Origin: Antiquaquibacter oligotrophicus
GTDB lineage: Bacteria; Actinomycetota; Actinomycetes; Actinomycetales; Microbacteriaceae
Direction of reading: 5' to 3'
NCBI RefSeq assembly: GCF_020535405.1
Contig: NZ_CP085036.1
Coordinates: forward strand, 1,116,001-1,180,000
DNA: 64,000 nucleotides
The position numbers and the translations under genes were made by a program. Shown piece by piece: positions 43,074 to 51,677 of the stretch. The notes beneath the pieces were generated by a model. The model saw only the letters and a program-made list of their open reading frames with translations, did no database searches and was not told the DNA's origin. The stretch's first letter is position 1, and each line of letters begins with the position of its first letter.

Positions 43074-44075
43074 TCAGCTAGCGGCGTCGCGTCGCCGTAC
43101 CGCGAGAGCGGCGAAGGCCTCCCAGATGAGCCGGTGTGCGGCGTTGACCGTGAGGTCGGCGTGGTCGTAGGGCGGCGATACTTCCATGACATCGAAACCG
43201 ACGACATCGAACTCGAGCACGAGCGCTCGGACGATACGTAAGAGGTCGATCGTGGCGAACCCGCCGGGTTCTGGGGTGCCCGTCGCCGGCGCGTGCGCGG
43301 GATCGAGCACGTCGATGTCGATCGAGAGGTAGACCTTGTCGCCGCGTTCGCGACCTGCCGCGATGAGATCGGCGAGGACCGCGTGGACGCCGCGCTCCCA
43401 GAACTCCTGCATCATGAAGTGCCGTAGGCCGTGGTCGCGCATCCACCGCTGGTCTTCCTCACCCGGCCAATAGCCGCGGAGCCCCACCTGGATGAACTTG
43501 TCACCGGGAATCGCACCGGACTCGATGAGCCGCCGCATCGGGGTGCCGTGGCTCGCAAGGTTGCCTTCGAGGATGTCCGCCGTGTCGGCGTGAGCATCGA
43601 AGTGGATCATCGTGACGTTGCCGAATCCGTGCTGTTCGGCGACGGCGGTCGCCGCCGGCCACGTGATCGAGTGGTCGCCGCCGAGGATGAACGGCACGAT
43701 GCCGCGGCTGGTGACCTCCTTCACACGGTCGTAGATCGCCTTCTTCGAGAGCTCCCACATTCCGTGACTCGTGACGGCATCGCCGTAGTCGACCACGTCG
43801 AGGTGGTCGAAGATCTCGATACCGAGGTCGAGGTGGTACGTGCCGGGGTCGTACGTGCTCGCGCGGAGCGCACGCGGTCCGAACCGTGCGCCCGGCCTGA
43901 AGGTCGTGTTGTCGTCCCACGGGGCACCAACAACGGCCACGTCGGGCTGCCACTCATCGAGTTGCGCTGGCTCCGTGAGGAGGGGACGCATGCCGAAGGT
44001 CGCGGGCCCGACGTACGACTGTGCATCGAGTTGGGCGCGCAAACCTGGGGGGACGGGGCGGGACGGCTCGGGCAT
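43074..44075 (-). CDS. Ureohydrolase (agmatinase/arginase family)
   Basis: The 333-residue protein has the binuclear manganese signatures: ILGGDHSITW (about 130), HFDAHADT (about 158) and LSIDIDVLDPAHAPATGTP (about 248). These enzymes release urea from agmatine, arginine, guanidinobutyrate or related guanidino compounds. The sequence resembles agmatinases more than arginases, but I cannot fix the substrate. The ATG at 44075 lies 3 bases after the globin stop at 44079, so they are co-transcribed. The spermidine-synthase-like gene nearby is divergent, a possible polyamine link (inference). Confidence 0.9.
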   Translation of the reverse strand: MPEPSRPVPPGLRAQLDAQSYVGPATFGMRPLLTEPAQLDEWQPDVAVVGAPWDDNTTFRPGARFGPRALRASTYDPGTYHLDLGIEIFDHLDVVDYGDAVTSHGMWELSKKAIYDRVKEVTSRGIVPFILGGDHSITWPAATAVAEQHGFGNVTMIHFDAHADTADILEGNLASHGTPMRRLIESGAIPGDKFIQVGLRGYWPGEEDQRWMRDHGLRHFMMQEFWERGVHAVLADLIAAGRERGDKVYLSIDIDVLDPAHAPATGTPEPGGFATIDLLRIVRALVLEFDVVGFDVMEVSPPYDHADLTVNAAHRLIWEAFAALAVRRRDAAS

Positions 44076-44078
44076 CCT

Positions 44079-44435
44079 TCACCGTATCTCCACGATCGCT
44101 GCGCGCAGTAGCTCGATCCGCCGAATCACTCCATCCGCGAGCTCGGGTTCAACCCTCAGGTCGTCGAGAGTGTCTCGCAAGTGACGTAGCACCCTCGTGT
44201 ACTCCGCTTCGGTAATGCCGAGCCCCGAGTGTGCGTTGCGCATGCTGCGCCCGTCGTAGATCTCCGGCCCGTCGAGGAGAACGCTGAAAAAGTCGCGCTG
44301 GTGTCGCTTGATGGCCGAGACATCCATCCCCTCGAAGTAGCGTGCCAGCTCCGGGTCGGCGAGAACTCGGGAGTAGAAGGACTCAACGGCGACGGCGATA
44401 GCGGGATCGCCGCCGAGTTGTTCGTAGAGGTTCAC
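44079..44435 (-). CDS. Truncated haemoglobin, group I-like, second copy
   Basis: The 118-residue globin begins MNLYEQLGGDPAIAVAV and contains SFYSRVLADPEL, HQRDFFSVLLDGP and the proximal His in RNAHSGLGI (about 69). It is tightly linked to the downstream ureohydrolase (3-base gap). A paralogue is located 2.7 kb away. A nitric oxide or oxygen-related role is inferred from the family. Confidence 0.88.
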   Translation of the reverse strand: MNLYEQLGGDPAIAVAVESFYSRVLADPELARYFEGMDVSAIKRHQRDFFSVLLDGPEIYDGRSMRNAHSGLGITEAEYTRVLRHLRDTLDDLRVEPELADGVIRRIELLRAAIVEIR

Positions 44436-44547
44436 CTTTTGTACCGCCTTCGGCTCGGGGATGCTGGGGCGTCCCGGAGAGTGTACGGCGAATCCGTGAG
44501 TTGCGCTCGCACATCACGGACAGCGGTGGGTGTGGCAGGGTCGAGGG

Positions 44548-45411
44548 GTGGCCGATCATCCGCACCGTACCCTTTCGCACAGTGGCTTCCACGCCGTTGT
44601 GAGCCCCGACCGCTGGATCCGCGGTGCCTACACGCTCACCGTCGACGGCACCCCTCAGAGCCACGTCAACCTCGACGACCCAACCCAGCTCTTCTTCGAA
44701 TACGTGCAGCGGATGGGGCATGTCATCGATCAGCTCAGGATGCCTGGCGAGCCGCTCACGGCCGTGCACCTGGGCGCGGGCGCCCTCACCCTCCCCCGCT
44801 ACATCGAGGCGACGCGGCCGGGGTCACGGCAACAGGTCATCGAACTCGAGAGCGATCTCGTGGAACTCGTCCGCGAGGAGCTGCCATGGTCGAGCCGCGC
44901 GTCCATCCGCATCAGGCACGGCGACGCCCGCGAGGTGCTCGAGCGCCTGCCCGCGGGGTTGCAGGGCTCCGTCGACCTCGTGATCGTCGACGTCTTCAGC
45001 GGCGCGCGCACACCAGCGCACGTGACATCCGTCGAGTTCTATCGAACGGCCGCGCAACTGCTTGCACCCGGTGGCGTGCTGCTGGCGAATATCGCCGACG
45101 GGCCCGGACTCGCCTTCGCGCGGGGGCAGGCCGCCACGCTGCACCACGTGCTCGGCAACGTCGCGGCGCTCGCCGAGACACAGATCCTCAAGGGGCGACG
45201 GTTCGGCAACGTTGTGCTCGCGGCATCCGCGACACCTCTTCCCCTCGAATGGATGCCGCGACTTCTCGCCGCGGGCCCGCACCCTGCGAAGGTCGTCGAA
45301 GGCGCCGAGCTGCTGGAGTTCATCGCTGGCGCGAACGTCGTGACGGACGAAACGGCCACCCCATCACCCCCACCGTCGAAGGGCATTTTCCAGGTCAAAC
45401 CCGGATCATGA
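44548..45411 (+). CDS. Spermidine-synthase-like methyltransferase-fold protein
   Basis: The 287-residue product has the Rossmann core of polyamine synthases: AVHLGAGALTLPRYI (motif I), QQVIELESDLVELV, DAREVLERL and VDLVIVDVFSGA (the acidic motif), followed by a typical SVEFYRTAAQLLAPGGVL. Many actinobacterial proteins of this type lack proof of aminopropyl transfer, so function is open. The start may be the GTG at 44530 or at 44548; I prefer the latter because a GGGTCGAGG stretch precedes it. It is divergent from the globin-ureohydrolase pair and convergent with a surface protein gene. Confidence 0.82.
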   Translation: MADHPHRTLSHSGFHAVVSPDRWIRGAYTLTVDGTPQSHVNLDDPTQLFFEYVQRMGHVIDQLRMPGEPLTAVHLGAGALTLPRYIEATRPGSRQQVIELESDLVELVREELPWSSRASIRIRHGDAREVLERLPAGLQGSVDLVIVDVFSGARTPAHVTSVEFYRTAAQLLAPGGVLLANIADGPGLAFARGQAATLHHVLGNVAALAETQILKGRRFGNVVLAASATPLPLEWMPRLLAAGPHPAKVVEGAELLEFIAGANVVTDETATPSPPPSKGIFQVKPGS

Positions 45412-45446
45412 GAAGAACCCGCCCGGCAGAGCCGAGCGGGTTCTTC
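45412..45446. terminator. Bidirectional terminator between convergent genes
   Basis: GAAGAACCCGC and GCGGGTTCTTC form a perfect 11-base-pair outer stem with a small inner CGGC/GCCG stem. It begins right after the 45411 stop and precedes the convergent stop at 45464, so it can serve both genes. Confidence 0.8.
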
Positions 45447-45463
45447 GTCACGAACTGAGCTGG

Positions 45464-46468
45464 TTAGCGCTGCACCGCCGAGCGGCGGACTCGGATGACC
45501 GACAGCACCACGGCGCCTCCCAGCAGGAGCGCTGCGCCGATCGCGACGAGCGGAGCCTGATCGAGACCCGTCGCGGCGAGCACGGGCACCTCGGGTTCGA
45601 CAGCGACACCCCACACGGTGATCGGGTTGATGTCTGCGTCAACGACAACACCGTCGACCGAGAACGGCTCCAGGAAGGGGTTGAGGCCGGTCGTGAGGTC
45701 GAGTGTGGCCAGAGCGGACAGGATTTCGGGAGCCTCGCTGTCACCCTCGAAGACCCACGACGTGACCCAGAGCTGGCCGTCCCGGTCGAAATCGGCACCG
45801 AAGACGGGGTTGTCGAGGTCAACGACGAACGTTGCTCCCGCGTCCTCCGACAGGGTGTAGACCGACGAGGTGAGCACGTCGGAGAAGTCGTACGAGAACG
45901 CGTACAGGACACCGGTCACGGGGTGGACCGCGATCGCTTCAATGTCCAGGTAGTCCTCGCCGGCGAGTTCGATGACCGGCGTGAGGTAACCGGTCTCGGG
46001 GTCGACGGGGCCAACGTAGGTCGCGTCGAAATTCTCGGCCTCGAGGTAACACGCCGCGTAGATCACGCCACCCGTGAAGTCGAGCGCAGAGCAGGTGTCC
46101 GCCTCTTCTACGACGTCGCCGTAGTCGAAGTAGACCCGGATGTCGTTGCTGAGCGTGCCCGTGTTGGCATCGGCGTTATAGAGGTAGGCGCCGCCTTCCG
46201 CATAGTCGGCGATCGCGTACCCGTAGCCATCGTCGTTCACGTCGACGGCGTTGATGAAGTCATCCTCGTAGGGCGTCTGGGTGCCGAAGGGAGTGAGCGC
46301 GGCAGTGGCGGGGTTGGCGTCGTAGTACTGCCACTCGAACGAGTCGATGACGGAGATCACCTGTCCCGACGGGAGGGTAGCGGCGCTGGCGGGTGCGGCG
46401 GCAAAAAGCGTGAGGGCTGCGATCGACCCGACGGCAATCGCGGCGGTGAGCGAGCGGGATGCGGACAT
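45464..46468 (-). CDS. LAATG-anchored surface protein
   Basis: The 334-residue product starts at ATG 46468 (GAGGAGATA upstream), with a signal peptide (about 1-30), then an acidic, aromatic-rich domain of repeated short strands (YLYNADANTGTLS, DPETGYLTPVIEL), reminiscent of beta-propeller blades of the type seen in DUF4394/quinoprotein-like surface proteins. The C-terminus has LAATG, a hydrophobic stretch and RVRRSAVQR, a class E sortase signal. Two Cys about 14 residues apart (CSALD and AACYL) may form a disulfide. No specific function is known. Confidence 0.82.
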   Translation of the reverse strand: MSASRSLTAAIAVGSIAALTLFAAAPASAATLPSGQVISVIDSFEWQYYDANPATAALTPFGTQTPYEDDFINAVDVNDDGYGYAIADYAEGGAYLYNADANTGTLSNDIRVYFDYGDVVEEADTCSALDFTGGVIYAACYLEAENFDATYVGPVDPETGYLTPVIELAGEDYLDIEAIAVHPVTGVLYAFSYDFSDVLTSSVYTLSEDAGATFVVDLDNPVFGADFDRDGQLWVTSWVFEGDSEAPEILSALATLDLTTGLNPFLEPFSVDGVVVDADINPITVWGVAVEPEVPVLAATGLDQAPLVAIGAALLLGGAVVLSVIRVRRSAVQR

Positions 46469-46598
46469 AGCTGTATCTCCTCGGTATGGCTGGAACTGCC
46501 TCACCTTATTGTTTGCTGTGAATTTGTGTCCAGACTTGCGCGCAAACTCGTGTACCCCGTTTGGGTCACTTTTCGGTTACGCGTGCTGAGATGGGGCT

Positions 46599-47717
46599 AT
46601 GCCTCGTCTGCTCGCCGCGCTCAGCCTCGCATCCGCCGCGATCGTTCTCGCAGGATGCACGGGCACCCCGGAGCCGATGCCGCTACCCACACGCAGCGCG
46701 ATCGAGACTCCCACCCCCACGGCGACGCCAGAACCCGAATTGCCCGGCCCCGTGCATCCGTCGGGTGTGACCACCATCGCGACGGGCCTCTCGGCGCCGT
46801 GGTCGATCCTACGACTCGAGAGCGGTTCGACCCTCGTCAGCGAACGCGATCGTGGCGTCGTGCGCGAAGTGACCAGTGACGGGCAGGTGCGTGATGTCGG
46901 TGCGGTGCCCGGGGTTGTGCCCGGCGGCGAGGGCGGCCTCCTCGGGCTGGAGTTCATTGACGGCAACCTGTACACGTTCTTCACGAGCGCGAGCGACAAC
47001 CGGATCGTTCGATTCGAGTTGAACGGAGCACCGGGAAGTTACGCACTCGGTGCCGGCACGGACATCCTTACTGCGCTACCCAAGGCGGGCACCCACAACG
47101 GCGGACGCATCAAGCTCGGGCCCGACGGCATGCTCTACGCGACGGCGGGTGACGCGTCGGTTCCCGACAACGCTCAGGACCCGAACAGCCTCGGCGGCAA
47201 GATCCTGCGCATGACACCGGATGGCGCGGTGCCGGACGACAACCCCTTCCCCGGGTCGTACGTCTACTCCCTCGGCCACCGCAACCCGCAAGGAATCGCG
47301 TGGGACGGAGACGGTCAACTATGGGCGGCGGAGTTAGGCCAGAACACGTGGGATGAACTCAACCTCATCGAACCCGGCGGCAACTACGGATGGCCGATCG
47401 TCGAAGGCCAGACCGAGGACGCCCGGTTCAGGAACCCGGTGAGCCAGTGGAGCCCGGCCGATGCGAGCCCGAGCGGACTCGCGTGGACACGCGACACGTT
47501 TTTCCTCGCTGCCCTCCGCGGGGAGCGGCTGTGGACGATCATCACCGATCGCGGCGAAGTGATGCCGTGGTTCGCGGGAGAATTCGGTCGCATTCGTGAC
47601 GTGGTGCCCGGGCCGGACGGCACTGTGTGGATGATCACGAACAACACCGCAGGTAAGGGCACGCCGCGAGACGGAGACGACAAGCTCGTGCAGGTGCTCC
47701 TCGAGCCCGTGGCGTGA
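46599..47717 (+). CDS. Lipoprotein PQQ-dependent aldose sugar dehydrogenase-like protein
   Basis: The 372-residue protein has a lipobox LAGC (Cys about 19), a Pro/Thr linker (about 20-50) and a six-bladed propeller of the soluble glucose dehydrogenase (GSDH) family. Recognisable motifs are WSILRLESGSTLVSER, the catalytic-region THNGGRIKLGPDG, GHRNPQGIAWDGDGQLW and ELGQNTWDELN. It probably oxidises aldoses outside the membrane with PQQ as cofactor. PQQ synthesis genes are not in the window. It is divergent from the LAATG surface protein. Confidence 0.9.
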   Translation: MPRLLAALSLASAAIVLAGCTGTPEPMPLPTRSAIETPTPTATPEPELPGPVHPSGVTTIATGLSAPWSILRLESGSTLVSERDRGVVREVTSDGQVRDVGAVPGVVPGGEGGLLGLEFIDGNLYTFFTSASDNRIVRFELNGAPGSYALGAGTDILTALPKAGTHNGGRIKLGPDGMLYATAGDASVPDNAQDPNSLGGKILRMTPDGAVPDDNPFPGSYVYSLGHRNPQGIAWDGDGQLWAAELGQNTWDELNLIEPGGNYGWPIVEGQTEDARFRNPVSQWSPADASPSGLAWTRDTFFLAALRGERLWTIITDRGEVMPWFAGEFGRIRDVVPGPDGTVWMITNNTAGKGTPRDGDDKLVQVLLEPVA

Positions 47718-47791
47718 CGGGTTTCCGCCGCAGTTCCCACTGATCACGGGCGTGAACAGATCGTGTCGCCGACCCGGGTTAGCCTCATCGG

Positions 47792-48241
47792 GTGGCTGAT
47801 CTGAATCGAGTGCGCGTGTGGGCGGATGCCCTCATCACCCTGCACCTCGACGACAGCTGGAGCTTCGGCTTCGACAACGCCAAGACCCGGGCTGGCCTGT
47901 GCAACTTCACGAAGAAGCGCATCACGGTTTCGCGATACCTGGCGGCGCGATTCGAGGACGACGACATCCACCAGACCCTCCTCCACGAGGTGGCGCACGC
48001 CGTCGCGGGGCCACATGCCGGTCACGGGCCGAAGTGGAAGGCCATCGCCAAGGAGTTGGGCTACGAGGGCGGGCGCCTGCACGATGGGCCGGTTGCGACG
48101 GAGTTCGCGCCATGGGTGGGGACGTGCCCCGCGGGCCACGTCATCCATCGCTACCGCCGGCCGACCCGGCCGATGGCGTGCGGTCGCTGCTCGCGTCGCT
48201 ACGACCCGGCCCACGCGATCAGCTGGGTGAAGCGGGGGTAG
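47792..48241 (+). CDS. SprT-like zinc metalloprotein
   Basis: The 149-residue product has the zinc-protease motif LLHEVAHAVAG (HExxH about 64) with a third His in AGHGPKW, and a C-terminal pair of Cys motifs (GTCPAGHV and ACGRCSRRY) forming a likely zinc ribbon. This is the SprT-like/DUF45-type family, implicated in eukaryotes in DNA-protein crosslink repair; the bacterial role is less clear. Start is GTG at 47792. Confidence 0.85.
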   Translation: MADLNRVRVWADALITLHLDDSWSFGFDNAKTRAGLCNFTKKRITVSRYLAARFEDDDIHQTLLHEVAHAVAGPHAGHGPKWKAIAKELGYEGGRLHDGPVATEFAPWVGTCPAGHVIHRYRRPTRPMACGRCSRRYDPAHAISWVKRG

Positions 48242-48244
48242 GCG

Positions 48245-48547
48245 CTACTCGACGACCTGGACTTCCTTCCAGAAGGCCACATAGTTGGAGAAGTCCTTGC
48301 CGACACGATCGAACGCGCTCGGGTACGGAGTGGGGTAGCTCCAGGCGCGGTCCTGCAGGAGCGTGTCGCCGTCCTTCACCGAGAAGTACTGGCACTCGCC
48401 CTTCCACGGGCACGTGTACGGCGTCGCGCTCTCGACGAGCAGCTCGCTGTTCACGCTCGACGGCGGGAAGTACCAGTTGCCCTCGATCGAGATGAGCTCG
48501 TCCTTCGGTGCCTCGGCGATAACGGTGTCGCCCAGTACTGCCTTCAT
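48245..48547 (-). CDS. DUF427 family protein
   Basis: The 100-residue product starts at ATG 48547 (AGGAGGAACACC upstream) and has the family pattern NWYFPPSSV, CPWKGECQYFSV and AWSYPTPYP. DUF427 proteins are small beta-rich proteins of unknown function. It converges with the SprT-like gene, leaving 3 bases between their stops. Confidence 0.9.
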   Translation of the reverse strand: MKAVLGDTVIAEAPKDELISIEGNWYFPPSSVNSELLVESATPYTCPWKGECQYFSVKDGDTLLQDRAWSYPTPYPSAFDRVGKDFSNYVAFWKEVQVVE

Positions 48548-48630
48548 GGTGTTCCTCCTGTGATCGGATGCTCTGCCAAACGCTACTCGCGCTCGCTGCA
48601 TTCCTTCCCAGGTCCGGGCACACTGAGATC

Positions 48631-49095
48631 ATGCGCGTATTGCTGAAGTTCACACTCGACTGCACGCCGGACGCCGCGTGGCGAGCGCTGCGTGACCCGA
48701 AGGTCGTCGGACAGGTGGACGGTCCGATTGCCGCCCCCACATCGCTCGAGCCTGGCGGATTTCCCGACGAGTGGACTACCGAACCGCATCGTGTCGCCGT
48801 GAAGGCGTTTGGCCTCATCCCGATCGGCGAGCAGGAGATACGGCTGAGCTTCAGCGAGCGCGCGGGCGCACGGATCGTGCAAGACACCGGCCGACCACTC
48901 AGCGGGGCCCTCGCCACCGTGACGAGCTGGCGGCACACCATGGCCGTCTCGCCGCGGGGCGATGGACGCACGCTCTATCGCGATCGCCTCGAGTTCGGCG
49001 CAGGACTCCTCACGCCCGCCGTGTGGCCGGTGTTGTGGGCGCTGTGGCAGTGGCGCGGGGCACAGCTAAAGCGGCTCGCCCCGACCTGGGAGTAG
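48631..49095 (+). CDS. SRPBCC/START-like fold protein
   Basis: The 154-residue product starts at ATG 48631 and has the layout of a polyketide-cyclase/dehydrase-like fold (early LDCTPDAAWRAL, central strands, C-terminal helix with many Trp and Leu). No catalytic motif is evident. It is close upstream of the DEAD-box helicase but separated by 176 bases. Confidence 0.7.
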   Translation: MRVLLKFTLDCTPDAAWRALRDPKVVGQVDGPIAAPTSLEPGGFPDEWTTEPHRVAVKAFGLIPIGEQEIRLSFSERAGARIVQDTGRPLSGALATVTSWRHTMAVSPRGDGRTLYRDRLEFGAGLLTPAVWPVLWALWQWRGAQLKRLAPTWE

Positions 49096-49122
49096 CGACA
49101 CTGCTAAGCTGTTGTTACTTGC

Positions 49123-49139
49123 GAAGCACCGATTGCTTC
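49123..49139 (+). other. Small hairpin in the leader of the DEAD-box helicase gene
   Basis: GAAGCA and TGCTTC flank a 5-base loop within the 176-base region upstream of the helicase start. Such leaders are often structured and temperature-responsive in cold-induced helicase genes (inference). No known riboswitch class is recognised. Confidence 0.35.
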
Positions 49140-49271
49140 CCTGCGTCGTAGAACGCTTACTCTTCTCGCCCGGTCGTCATCGACCTTGTGACAGGGCTCG
49201 TAGAAACTTTCACGGCGACTCTGTGCCGAGCACACGCCCGGCATCGCCCATCACAATCCCGAAGGACCCCT

Positions 49272-50882
49272 GTGTCATCCACCACTTTCGGCGCGCTCGG
49301 CGTGCCCGCTCCGCTCGTCGCCGTGCTCGAAGCATCCGGCAAGACGGAGCCGTTCCCCATTCAGCAGGACACCCTGCCCGACACCCTCGCCGGGCGCGAC
49401 GTGCTCGGCCGCGGAAAGACCGGCTCGGGCAAAACCCTGGCGTTCGCGATCCCCATGGTCGCGCGGCTCGCCGCATCCGGTCGGCAGGGGCGCAAGCCCC
49501 GCGGCCTCATCCTCGCCCCGACTCGGGAGCTCGCGACCCAGATCTCCGCGACACTCGAGCCCCTCGCATCCGCTGGCGGTCTCACCATCACGACGATCTT
49601 CGGTGGCGTCTCCCAGCAGCGTCAGGTCGCCGCCCTCAAGGCCGGCGTCGACATCGTTGTGGCCTGCCCCGGCCGACTCGAGGACCTCATGCAGCAGGGT
49701 TTCGCCCACCTCGACCAGGTCGAGATCACCGTGCTCGACGAGGCGGACCACATGGCTGACCTCGGCTTCCTGCCGGGCGTCACGCGAATCATGAACGCCA
49801 CCCCGTCGACCGGTCAGCGCCTGCTCTTCAGCGCAACCCTCGACAACGGCGTTGACAAGCTCGTGGCGCGCTTCCTGCGCAACCAGGTGCTGCACTCCGT
49901 CGACGAAGCGACATCGCACGTCGCCGCGATGACCCACCACCTGTTCGAGGTGGCGGATGCCGACGCCAAGCGCGACGTCGTCGAAGCACTCGCCTCTGGC
50001 ACCGGCCGTCGCATCCTGTTCATGCGCACCAAGCACCACGCCAAGCGCCTCGCGAAGCAGCTCACGGCGGCGGGCATCCCGTCTGTCGACCTGCACGGCA
50101 ACCTGTCCCAGCCGCAGCGCGACCGCAACCTTGCCGCGTTCTCGGACGGTTCGGCCCGAGTTCTCGTGGCGACGGATGTCGCGGCCCGCGGCGTTCACGT
50201 CGACGGCGTCGAGCTCGTGGTTCACGTCGACCCGCCGGCCGAACACAAGGCGTACCTGCACCGCAGCGGACGCACCGCGCGTGCCGGGTCTGAGGGCGAC
50301 GTCGTAACGGTCATGCTGCCGACGCAGCGCGGCGACACCCTCGCGCTCCTACGCAAGGCCGCCATCAAGGTCGCGCCGCAGTCGGTGACGGCTGGTTCGG
50401 AGCCCGTCGTGTCGCTCGTGGGCGAAGTCGCCCCGCGTGTTACCCCCGCACCCGTGTCGACTCCGGCCCGCGGTCGCTCGCAGGGCGGAACCTCTCAGGG
50501 CGCCAACGCGCAGCGCAAGCGTGCTGCCCGCGATGCCCGTGGCCAGGGCGACAGCGCCGGCGGAGGGTCGCGCGGGTCGCGGTCACGTCGCGGCGGTGCC
50601 GCGGGTGCGGCCGGTGCTGGTCGTGCCGGCGGAGCTGCTCAGGCCGGCGGGGCCCGCGGTGCGGGTCGGGCTGGCGGTGCTGGCGCAGCGCAGGAATCCC
50701 GCGGGCGTGCAGCGGCGTCGCACGGAACGCGCGGCCAAGGCGGTGCCAGTTCTGCTGCGCCTCAGCGCACGGCTGCAGCCCCGTCCGGGTCGCGGCCGCG
50801 TGGCGGCAAAGGTCGCGCGCAGGCACCGGCAGGGGGCATCCGGGTCGGCTCGGTAGTCCGCCCCAACGTGCGCGGTCGCTGA
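49272..50882 (+). CDS. DEAD-box RNA helicase with an Arg/Gly/Ala-rich tail
   Basis: The 536-residue protein has the complete core: Q motif region FPIQQDTLPD, Walker A GKTGSGKT (about 49), PTRELA, TPGR variant CPGRLEDL, DEAD as LDEADH (about 155), SAT (about 187), and the C-terminal helicase motifs VATDVAARGVHVDGVELV and HRSGRTARAG. The last 150 residues are a low-complexity tail rich in Arg, Gly, Ala and Ser with RGG-type units, probably RNA-binding. A GTG at 49272 with AAGGA upstream is preferred; an open frame continues upstream. Likely roles are ribosome assembly and RNA turnover, possibly in the cold. Confidence 0.95.
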   Translation: MSSTTFGALGVPAPLVAVLEASGKTEPFPIQQDTLPDTLAGRDVLGRGKTGSGKTLAFAIPMVARLAASGRQGRKPRGLILAPTRELATQISATLEPLASAGGLTITTIFGGVSQQRQVAALKAGVDIVVACPGRLEDLMQQGFAHLDQVEITVLDEADHMADLGFLPGVTRIMNATPSTGQRLLFSATLDNGVDKLVARFLRNQVLHSVDEATSHVAAMTHHLFEVADADAKRDVVEALASGTGRRILFMRTKHHAKRLAKQLTAAGIPSVDLHGNLSQPQRDRNLAAFSDGSARVLVATDVAARGVHVDGVELVVHVDPPAEHKAYLHRSGRTARAGSEGDVVTVMLPTQRGDTLALLRKAAIKVAPQSVTAGSEPVVSLVGEVAPRVTPAPVSTPARGRSQGGTSQGANAQRKRAARDARGQGDSAGGGSRGSRSRRGGAAGAAGAGRAGGAAQAGGARGAGRAGGAGAAQESRGRAAASHGTRGQGGASSAAPQRTAAAPSGSRPRGGKGRAQAPAGGIRVGSVVRPNVRGR

Positions 50883-50924
50883 CTCTCTGTCTCACGCGGC
50901 GGGGTAACCTGCCAGAATGGTTAC

Positions 50925-51530
50925 GTGTTGTACCCGACGACCGTGAGACCAACGGGCCAGTGGCTCGAGCAAACAGACGGACCCCGCTGGTGGTTCGACT
51001 CGGGCGCCCTGCCGCTCGACTTCGCCTACACCGGCCCCATGCCCGATCAATCGAACCGCGAGTACCTCGCCACCCCTGAAGACCTCGCGGAGTGGCTCGA
51101 ACCGCGCTTCGACGAGGTCGACGGCTCGGTGAGCGAAGGCGACCTGCGGGATGCCCGCGCCCTCCGCGAGGCGATCGCGCGGGCCGCGGTTGCCGCGAGC
51201 GGGGGCGCTGGCCCTGACGCGGCTGACGTGGATGTGATCAACCTCTACGCTGCCATCCCCGACATTCCCCCGGTTTTGGAGGGGGGCGGTCGCCGCGCCG
51301 GACGCAGTACGGCCCGCACCGCGCAGGCGTTGAGTGTGATTGCGCGCGCTGCGGTTCAGCTCTTCTCCCCCGAGGAGCGCGAGCGCATCAGGGCGTGCGC
51401 GGCCGATGACTGCGGTGTGATCTTCTACGACGAGTCGCGTTCCAACAACCGGCGGTGGTGCTCCATGGCGCGGTGCGGTAACCGCGCGAAGGTTCGGGAG
51501 TATCGCGAGCGCCGAGCGAAGCAGGCCTGA
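50925..51530 (+). CDS. CGNR zinc-finger protein
   Basis: The 201-residue product ends in the CGNR zinc finger: CAADDCGVIF followed by WCSMARCGNRAKVREYRER (Cys at about 161, 166, 181 and 186). The N-terminal domain (about 25-130) matches the stress-induced-regulator-like fold found with CGNR. These proteins are putative transcription regulators. The start is a GTG at 50925. Confidence 0.9.
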   Translation: MLYPTTVRPTGQWLEQTDGPRWWFDSGALPLDFAYTGPMPDQSNREYLATPEDLAEWLEPRFDEVDGSVSEGDLRDARALREAIARAAVAASGGAGPDAADVDVINLYAAIPDIPPVLEGGGRRAGRSTARTAQALSVIARAAVQLFSPEERERIRACAADDCGVIFYDESRSNNRRWCSMARCGNRAKVREYRERRAKQA

Positions 51531-51556
51531 GCCCGGGCATCCGGTCGCCCTCCCTC

Positions 51557-51641
51557 ATCCCAAATACAGGACTTCCGCGCCTTTCGGCCCCGAGTTCGGC
51601 ATGAGTGCGGCGAGGAGGAGGAGATCTCCTGCATTTGGGAT
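51557..51641. repeat. Isolated long inverted repeat between the CGNR and ComB-like genes
   Basis: ATCCCAAATACAGGA (51557-51571) and TCCTGCATTTGGGAT (51627-51641) are inverted with one mismatch, 55 bases apart. The interior contains CGCGCC and GGCGAGGAGG stretches that could extend the fold. No gene or terminator pattern fits: arms are AT-rich for this genome and no T-run follows. It may be a REP-like or mobile palindromic element, or a regulatory structure. Confidence 0.6.
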
Positions 51642-51677
51642 CATGACGCGGCAGCAGGGGCAGCGCGGCGGGGCACC

